Under the pieces are notes generated by a model. It ran no database searches and had not been told where the DNA came from. It was given only the letters and a program-made list of their open reading frames with translations. From Russula earlei (lineage: Eukaryota > Basidiomycota > Agaricomycetes > Russulales > Russulaceae): a stretch of DNA of 64,000 nt. Shown here one piece after another: positions 57,002 through 64,000 of the stretch. Position numbers and translations under genes: made by a program. Location of the stretch: contig JAGFNK010000292.1 of the NCBI GenBank assembly GCA_025769875.1, positions 1-64,000 on the forward strand, given 5' to 3'. Every line of letters begins with the position of its first letter. Position 1 is the first letter of the stretch.

Positions 57002-59220
57002 GAAATTTTGCGACTTTATCAGTTTTCAATTCTGAATACGCCATCATTATGCGTGTCTGTTTGGCCAGGCGGGATCACAGGCGAGCTTGACAACTGAAGG
57101 ACAGGCTGAGGATTGACAAGCACAACAACGAAAATGCGGTGACGTCCCTTCCAGTCAGGATGAATTATTCCCGATTCGCCGCCTGCCTTCGCCTTAAATT
57201 CCGATCCCCTCGATCTCGCCCCGATCTGTCCAGCCTATCTCCACTTCCAGTCTTATTCGGTGACATGGAAGGGGGATCCCCTTGTCCGCCAAGTGCTGGA
57301 AGGAGTAACAGCTGAACATTTTCTTGAGCGGCCTCCTCTGGTATCACTGGTCAGATATGATACTGTATATATCACCACAATTCATATCTCGGTCCGACAC
57401 CAGAAGTGCACGCAACTTCTACGCCAACCAATGGAAAAGAATCGCTTCACGAGAGAAGTTCGCAGTCTCAGTACCAGCAGGCTCGATGGCCAAAGACATG
57501 ACTGGGTCGGGTGCGACAGTGAGCGCCCCGAAAAGTCCATAATAGACAGATTAGCTTACGCACCATTGAATAATTCGAGGTTCCATCCGTGAATGTGTCC
57601 TCAGACGCCGCGCGGTCACAGGCTGTCGTATCATGCGCGACAACTTCACGCTCTGTTGGCCAAGCGAACGAACTACGCGCAAACACCGTCGATTAGCGGC
57701 TACACTCCCGTGTTCTTTATCGTGCAGCGCAGAAAGACAGGCGAGAATTATAAGGAGACGGTCGCGCGCCGGGTCGCTTCGGGGAGTTGTGCGTTCAACC
57801 GGATGCGTTTTCGACGATTCCGTCATCAACCGAATCTTCGCGATGTCCGGCTGTTATAATGTCTTCTCTTCCCGAGCCTATATGTGCGATCACTCCAATC
57901 TTGCACTGGGACTTTGACCGGCGGCGGTCAACCTCTGTGATGCATGGCGATGCTGGGGAAGGCACCAGAGTATCGCCTGTCACTTGTGGCGATGGCTTTA
58001 CCACGGCGGTTACTACACAAGGCCTGGCAGCATACAAAAATGGAAGGTAGGAGGACAAACCCGTGCACGAGGCAGAGCGAGACGTGTTGAGGCCAGCACT
58101 GGCGGAGTCGTCCGTGGCCTCTCAGGAAATGCCATCGACCGGCGCTTGTGGCAGTGAAAAAGAATGAGACGAGAACTGTAGCACTCCTTCGTCTGAAACC
58201 ATCATCATACGTGCCAATGGTGAGGGAAAATTATCACTAAAGTGACATACGAGCCTCGTATACATGTCAGACTCTTACCAACAATTGTCAGGCCGAGGCA
58301 AGGCATTGTCAATACACACCTTCGTCATTGCCTCGTTTTTCGAATGAGCGATGTAGCTAGCGAGCTTGATCACAGCGGTCGAGCTCGTCAGCTACAACGT
58401 GACTGGTATTCGAGCTTGTCTTGCCAACGCAGAGAACTAGGAGTGGGCCTAGAAGGGGCCAGGGAAACCTACCCCTAACCCCAAATTCCCTGGGCGAGTC
58501 ATGTGCCTCAAATTCAGCAGAGGCAGTCATGTCTAAGGCTCCAACTGTATTATCTATTTACTGTATATATACGGTAAATACTGTATATGTATATGTATAT
58601 GTATACCCTCCAAGCTGAAAGTCAGGTATACAGTAAATATACGGTATATAGTTGTTTAGACAGTTATAGACAGTTACTTCACTCATGCAGTTAAGTAAGA
58701 GCATCAATGGGTCTGCTTCTCGCAGTGACTCGCAGGCGTTGACATGTAATATATTCGGCAATTGTCAATGTTTTTCCCACCTTCGTTGCCAGCTGCCAGA
58801 ACCCATTTTCTCGTACAACATTGAAGCCATTACTCTCATATAGACCTCCTATGGACAACAGTGCATGGTCGTGCTCGTACATGGTCTCTGGCTGGCACAA
58901 AAATCAATGGGAGTGAGTTATCATGATGTGTGCTTGACAACCAGCCATTAACCTTCTTTACAGAAAGGATCCGTCAGTTGATGAAGCATAGGCAACTACA
59001 TACGAAGCAGTAGCGGTAGGGGTTGTAATTTATAAGTCGCATTCAAAAATCTTGGTCTTTGTGACCGCACCTTCTTTGAGACTCGGAATGAGGCCATCTA
59101 ACTTCATCATGTCTGTATCATCGGCACGGACTACTGTGGAAGATCAACTCAAACACTTGAGGCACACCCCTTTCTTTCGAACTTTAAGACACAACTGATT
59201 GTAAATAGGTTTTTACCCAG
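57002..59220. other. Region without a supported gene
   Basis: Short open frames on both strands (up to about 110 codons) without recognisable motifs. It includes an AT-rich hairpin satellite at 58555-58660. A gtaaat...acccag segment ending at 59220 could be a short intron preceding the hAT-like fragment. Confidence 0.45.
58555..58660. repeat. AT-rich microsatellite with inverted repeats
   Basis: Contains (tatatg)n around 58582-58602 flanked by copies of tactgtatat and atacagtaaatatacgg in opposite orientation. It is able to form hairpins and could be a MITE relic; no target duplication was identified. Confidence 0.6.
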
Positions 59221-59223
59221 GTT

Positions 59224-59445
59224 ATGCTGCAAATGTCACGGGCATCAATCCCAACAATCCCATTTGTCCTTCCAGCATACAAGAAGATGGATTGTCATCT
59301 GGTCAAGGTATCCAAAGGAGCAACATATAGTCCAGCTCTACGACGCGCTGCACTGGCAGGACAGGGCAAGCTCTTAAAGTACAGGGTGCTGGCCGAGAAC
59401 AACCAGTTCTACACTATCGCAACGGGTTCGCAGTCTAGTGTCTGA
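59224..59445 (+). pseudogene. hAT-like transposase C-terminal fragment
   Basis: Plus-strand frame of 73 codons with YKKMDCHLVKVSKGATYSPALRR-type sequence (longest quoted part: TYSPALRRAALAGQGKLLKY), followed by YTIAT. This resembles the segment preceding the dimerisation region of hAT transposases, where LxxY...YxIAxxLHP is usual. It is cut just before the LHP motif, close to the chromovirus LTR. Assignment by motif only. Confidence 0.4.
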
Positions 59446-59450
59446 ATTTG

Positions 59451-59977
59451 TGTCACCAACTGGGGGCGGTGTCGCTGACAAATCGTTTCACGCGCGAGAC
59501 GTGCGCACTGAGTCGAGCGAGACGATGAGTTCTCGCGAGAATCGGGGATCTCGGTGACAACACAGCAAGAGCTAGTGTGTACCGCGGAGTGGAAATATGA
59601 TAGAAAAGTCTTCGCGTTCGAAGACTTAGAGATTGGAGAGTGTTTCTGAGTCGATTGCTTGATTCCCTGCAAGCCTACAGTCCGAAGCTAGAATCCAGTG
59701 ATATTTCACAAGAGAACAAGCTTAGGGCTTGTTCTCTTCTATGGACAGGCTTATATAGACATTGTATCCTATATCAAATAGTAGACACGATGTAACAATG
59801 AGGCAATCGGAGCTAGGGCACGCTGGAAGGTGTTGGTACATGCGAGGCTTAACGAGTCAAAGAACGCGTGGAATCGGTGAGGCTTAACGAGTCATAAAGC
59901 GCGTGGAAACAGTGAGGCTAGTCCGGGTAGGCTTGTCCGGTTGCCAGGTCCGGTCCGAAGAGCCGGTTCTTGTGACA
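59451..59977 (-). repeat. 3' LTR of the chromovirus
   Basis: 527 bp with 6-bp terminal inverted repeats TGTCAC/GTGACA. A TATATAAG box lies near 59752, with a short hairpin close by (aagcttagggctt region). It has no similarity to the LTRs around the related pol fragment at 17640-19195. Confidence 0.75.
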
Positions 59978-59995
59978 TCACTCCCTTGTTAACGT

Positions 59996-61243
59996 CTAAG
60001 CAACATAAGGGGTGATAGTGGAACGACAATGGTGGGTGTGGAAATGAATTTGGTCGCGAGGGACTCGACATATCTTCTCGGGTCTGCATTGTCGATGGGG
60101 GCTTCTGCAATAGTCGGTGATGTGTCCTTGGCGATTGCAGAGAATACAGACGGCGATTTTTGAACATTCGAAGGTGTCGTGTCCTCCGTCTTTGCACCAG
60201 GCACACCTGTCGGAGAGTCGAGGGGAGAATTGGTACCATGGGTCGAGGAGAGCCTGTTTGGCGTCCTGATGTTCTTGTTCGGTGAGCTGAGGCATGGTCC
60301 CGAACAAGACTCGCGGTTCGAGACGAGCCTTGGCATTAGCTTTTGCCAGTTTGACCTCCGAGTCCCTTACCTCCCACATCATGTCGTGATATCTTTCTCG
60401 AGCGGTGACGAGAGAGTTCGCCATTTGTCTTGTTTTCTTCAAGGCAAAGCGATAGCGACGTACTTCGGCTTCCAGCGATAGGTCTTGCTCGAACCTGAGT
60501 GCCTCGTCTATAGCTTTAGTATGTCTGAGGCCTTCTTTGAATAAGAAGGCGTCTTTTTGCGTAAGAAGAGGGCGAGGATAGGGGTCGGCTCGAGCTCGAA
60601 TGGGGATACGGTGAGTGGGACACCCAGGGCCATAGGTGGCTAGGAGGGAGGGGAAGCCATGTGTGAGATCAGGGAGGACGAAACGAGGGGGAAGTGTGTC
60701 TTCTTCATTTCCTGGATCTGGGATTAGCAACTCTAGTCCTAGGTCTCCTTCCTCCCATCCTTCTCCAAGTTCTTCTAGCTCAGAGCGTTGTACGCGGTCG
60801 ACGTTTGGTTGATAAACCGGAGGTGGTGTTCTCTCGCAGTTCGCTGGAGCAAAGTTTTCGTCGAGTATGATTACGCTTTCGACTTGTTGGATGATGGGTG
60901 TGATGGTGCGTGGGGGGATTGGAATAGGGTCGGGTGAAGGGGTGCGAACGTGATAGGATGGGGAGCGAGTTCTTATGGGCGTGTTGGCTCCTCGAGTGGG
61001 GGATCGGTTGCCAAAGGCGCGTAGTATTGTGGTGAGGGAGTCGTCTTCCCATAGTTCGCGTGCCTGGACAATCATAGCGGCATGTTGTGCGGCGCGTCGA
61101 ATGAGTAGTCTGGTATTGATAGTGGCCGCTGTCGAGGGGGATGGTTCTCTGGAGAGTGGCAAATGGATGAGTGTAGGAGAGTATGGAGGAGTAGGTACGA
61201 GAGTGGCAGAGGAAGCGGTGGGGGAGTTCTGAGTGGAGGACAT
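59996..61243 (-). CDS. Zinc-knuckle (gag-like) ORF downstream of pol, 415 residues
   Basis: An intact frame starting at ATG 61243 and ending 18 bp before the LTR. It has a Ser/Thr/Pro-rich N-terminus (1-150), a helical, charged segment with coiled-coil character (about 270-335), and two perfect CCHC knuckles (CAWCKDGGHDTFEC and CILCNRQGHITDYC, about 360-395). A further Cys/His cluster follows (CRSPHRQC ... CRVP ... HTHHC). CCHC knuckles bind nucleic acid, as in retroelement gag. Its position after, not before, pol is unusual. The first 150 codons or so overlap the frameshifted C-terminal tail of pol in another phase. Confidence 0.85.
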   Translation of the reverse strand: MSSTQNSPTASSATLVPTPPYSPTLIHLPLSREPSPSTAATINTRLLIRRAAQHAAMIVQARELWEDDSLTTILRAFGNRSPTRGANTPIRTRSPSYHVRTPSPDPIPIPPRTITPIIQQVESVIILDENFAPANCERTPPPVYQPNVDRVQRSELEELGEGWEEGDLGLELLIPDPGNEEDTLPPRFVLPDLTHGFPSLLATYGPGCPTHRIPIRARADPYPRPLLTQKDAFLFKEGLRHTKAIDEALRFEQDLSLEAEVRRYRFALKKTRQMANSLVTARERYHDMMWEVRDSEVKLAKANAKARLEPRVLFGTMPQLTEQEHQDAKQALLDPWYQFSPRLSDRCAWCKDGGHDTFECSKIAVCILCNRQGHITDYCRSPHRQCRPEKICRVPRDQIHFHTHHCRSTITPYVA

Positions 61244-61366
61244 GTTTGTTGTGTTCTGGGGGATGAAGCGGTAGAGGATGATTGTTCGAGGATGGCGCCT
61301 TTTATGCTTGAGGTCGTCCAGCCGAAGCGGAGTAGTATTCTTTTAGGAGTTCCTGGAGTGTTGAGG

Positions 61367-63983
61367 TCACGATGGTCGACCCATGAGTTGTCTGAAGTGG
61401 GGTATCCCTTTCCAGTGTACGAGGTATTGAAGTTTACGTGTTCGACCGAATCTTCTCGTGTCTAGAATTGCTTCAATTTCATATTCTTCCTCGTTTTCAA
61501 CGGTTGGTGGAGGTCGTGTAAACGGCGTTCCATATTCCTCCGTTTCCTTATAAGGAAGAAGTAAGTTGACATGAAAGACGTCATGTATTTTCATCGATGG
61601 CGGAAGTTGTAATTGATACGCGACTTTGGAGATTCTTTTTGTGATGGGGAACGGGCCGTATCTTTTGGGCATTAGTTTACGTGTTCCTCGTGTTTTGAGG
61701 TTTTTTGCTTCTAGCCATACGAGGGTTCCTTCTTCCATCTCTTCAATGTCAGGTCTTAGGGGTTGTTGTTTACGTTCAAGGAGTTGTTGGGCGTCTTGTC
61801 TTGCTTCTTCTAGTTGTTTTAGGCGATCGGTGGATGAAGGTACGTTGTTATCTTCTAGACTAATGTCGATCTGGGGTTTGAATCCCATGAGGAGTTCGTG
61901 CGGTGATCTTCTAGACGTTTCATGTTTCCATGAGTTATGTGCGTATTCTGCTAGGGGAAGCATTTTTGCCCAGGAATGTGGGTGAGTCGTGGTCCAGGGT
62001 CTCAGGTATTGTTCTAGCCATGCGTTCATTTGTTCCGTCTGTCCATCGGTTTGAGGGTGAAACGCGGTAGACATGTTTTGTTTGATGCCTAGATTTTTAC
62101 ATAAGGCTTTCGAGAAGTTTGATGCAAATCGAGGGTCTCTGTCGGAGATAATCCTTTTGGGAACGCTGAACCAGGGCACGAGGTGTTTCAGATATTCGTG
62201 TGCAACACCTGTTCCGTCGATCGTTTTGTTGCATGGGATAAATTTTGTTGCCTTGGAGCATCCTTGATCGACTATGGTAAGGACGCTGTCGAATCCTTCT
62301 GATTTTGGTAGGTCAGTGATCAAATCCATGGATACGTATTGGAAGGGTCCCTGTTCAACGTGTGTGTCGAGTGGAAAGGTCGTGGCTTTCTTTCTGGGTA
62401 TGTTGGTTTTAGATTCTTGGCATTTGGCACAACCTTTGACGTATTGTTCCACGAATTGTCGTAGTCTGGGTCCTTCGTAATGTTGTTTGATTAAGTTCCA
62501 AGTATTTGCTATTCCCGGGTGTCCTGCGAAGGGGGTGTCGTGGAATTGTCTTAGGATCTCTCGTCGTTTGTCGATTTTGTCTGGTAGATAGGTTTTTCTT
62601 GCGAAAATTTCGGGTGGTAGTAGTGTGGTTTTTTGTTCTCCTACTCCCTTGTTAAGGTCTTTGCGACGAGAGAGTGTGTCGGCAATGGTGTGCGTATGTC
62701 CGGGGACGTGTTCCATAGTGATGTTGAAGTCTTGCATGTATTGCATCCATCTGGCTTGTCGTCCCGTCAATTTTTGTGGTTCTTTAAAATATGTGAGGTT
62801 TTTGTGGTCGGTTCTTATTCTAACTGGTTTATCGGCTCCTAGGAAGAATGGTCGTCCGCTTTTTAGTCCAAAAATTACTGCTGCTAGTTCTTTGTCGTGA
62901 GCGTCGTAGTTCCTTTCCGCATCTAATAGTGTTCTAGAATAGTAGGCGATTGGGTGAAAACCGTCTTCGTATTCTTGAGAGATAACTGCTCCTACGGCGA
63001 ATCCTGACGCATCAGTGTCTAGAACGAACTGTTTTGTCCAATTTGGGGTGCGGAGTACTGGGTAAGGATATGCAGGTTTCTTTTAGGATTTGAAAGGCTT
63101 GGTCTTCTTTCGTTGTCCATTCCCATTGTCTGTTTTTCTTCGTCAGGTCGTTTAGTGGTCTTGCTTTTATGGAAAAGTTGGGTATAAAGTTTCGATAAAA
63201 GTTACAAAATCCTAGAAAGCTTCTGACTTCTTTGAGTGTGGATGGAGTTGGCCAGTCTTTAATTCCTTTGACTTTGACAGGGTCCATGGTTATCTTTCCT
63301 TCTCCTATGATTACTCCAAGGTATTCCACCTTTTTTCTGTGGAATTGACACTTTTCTGGTTGTTTCAATTTAGACAATATGTGGTTGACTTTGAGTGTAT
63401 GTTCCGCTTCGTCATTTTGTGTGGCAATGATAATATCGTCCATATAAATTTTCAACCATCCTTGTGCCAGTTCTTCTTGAAAAATGTCGTCCATCATGGT
63501 TTGAAAGGTGGCTGGAGAGTTTGTCAGTCCGAAGAACATCACCGTTGGTTCGAATAGTCCATCGCTAGTCTTGAAGGCTGCTTTCCATTCATCTCCTTCT
63601 TTGATTTGGATGTTGTTGTAGCCCCATCTGACGTCAAATTTAGTGAAGAGTTCTTTTCCTGCTAAAGCGTGAATTAATTCCGGGATTAAAGGTAGTGGAT
63701 ATACGTTGGGTATTGTCCACTTGTTCAAATTTCTATAATCTTGTACCGGTCGGAACTTTCCATCCTTCTTTTTTATGAGGAAGAATCCACTAGCATATGG
63801 TGAGTTGGATCTTCTTATTCGTTTGAGTCGTAGATTTTGTTCAAGGAACTTTCCCTGTTCTTCCTTCTCTTTTGGTGAAAGGGGGTACACTCTACAGTTG
63901 ATTGTTGTAGGGGCGTCTGATTTTAGGTCAATGGCGTGGTCCCATTTTCTTGGTCCAGGAAATCTTTCCGATTCTTGTTCCAT
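61367..63983 (-). pseudogene. Chromovirus pol: RT, RNase H, integrase, chromodomain, with two frameshifts
   Basis: Minus strand. RT at 63983-63350 (FLIKKKDGKFRPVQDYRNL, FFGLTNSPATFQ, IYMDDIIIAT with intact YMDD). A one-base shift near 63065 separates it from RNase H ([12 protein letters not shown] region, DHKNLTYF). The integrase has an H-H-C-C zinc region (HPGIANTW ... CAKCQ) and the D-D-E core (VSMDLITDLP, ISDRDPRF, QTDGQTEQ). A GPY/F-like module (KRYGPFPI ... VNLLLPY) and a chromodomain (YEIEAILDTRRF ... YLVHWKG) follow. A second shift near 61400 ends the frame at 61367; the shifted frame stays open to 60780 across the zinc-knuckle ORF. Chromodomains in this family direct integration to methylated-histone chromatin. 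The frame also continues to the window end. Confidence 0.88.
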
Positions 63984-64000
63984 AAATACTTGTCCGTATT

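Larger units (their letters stand above)
59451..64000 (-). mobile_element. Ty3/gypsy chromovirus, 3' part (5' end outside the window)
   Basis: Minus-strand element with RT, RNase H, integrase and chromodomain, then a zinc-knuckle ORF, a purine tract (RC of tcactcccttg) and a 527-bp LTR bounded by TGTCAC...GTGACA. The 5' LTR and anything upstream of RT lie beyond 64000, so the target duplication cannot be tested. Confidence 0.85.

Overview
This window reads as nuclear DNA of a filamentous basidiomycete (probably Agaricomycetes). The evidence is short spliced introns, NACHT-WD40 NLR-like genes, a fungal kinase-like gene with HGDLR/FDW motifs, an F-box-like family, and a dense load of LTR and Mutator-like (MULE) elements. 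No bacterial operon structure, rRNA gene, functional tRNA or CRISPR array was seen. All calls are by eye, without database searches.

Left part (1-20 kb) is a transposon graveyard. It holds a 5'-truncated LINE (1-2.35 kb); an intact Ty1/copia element (4085-10208, 434-bp LTRs, perfect 5-bp target duplication); a 940-bp non-autonomous MULE nested in that element's LTR (9208-10147, perfect 9-bp duplication); an autonomous-type but broken MULE whose 3' third is duplicated (12102-16635, perfect 9-bp duplication); and a gypsy pol fragment lying between two inverted copies of an unrelated LTR (16899-20023). The copia insertion splits an older degenerate reading frame encoding an Arg/Ser-rich protein.

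Middle part (20-56 kb) is a tandem array with a period of about 10 kb. Each unit carries, in + strand order, an F-box-like gene (- strand), a kinase-like gene (+ strand), a non-coding block, and an NLR gene (- strand: N-terminal helical region, NACHT, then a WD40 array of near-identical 42-residue repeats). Unit 1 (20024-35656) is enlarged by a second copia element (22812-28119) sitting inside the kinase gene. Units 2 (35657-45567) and 3 (45568-55566) follow, and the first ~600 bp of a fourth unit is at 55567-56170. F-box and kinase copies are all decayed. NLR copy 3 can be read as an intact eight-exon gene of about 1267 residues. Copy 2 has an intact 14-blade WD40 region but single-base frameshifts in the NACHT part. 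Copy 1 has single-base additions in nearly every WD40 repeat, with a pattern that suggests a consensus artefact.

Right part (56-64 kb) holds a possible coiled-coil gene fragment, an AT-rich hairpin satellite, a hAT-like transposase fragment and the 3' two-thirds of a gypsy chromovirus on the - strand. The chromovirus carries an unusual zinc-knuckle ORF placed after pol and overlapping it; its 5' end lies outside the window.

Best candidate for a notable system: the tandem NLR/F-box/kinase-like array with high-fidelity WD40 repeats that vary only at a few surface positions, as in fungal non-self recognition (HET-D/HET-E type) genes.
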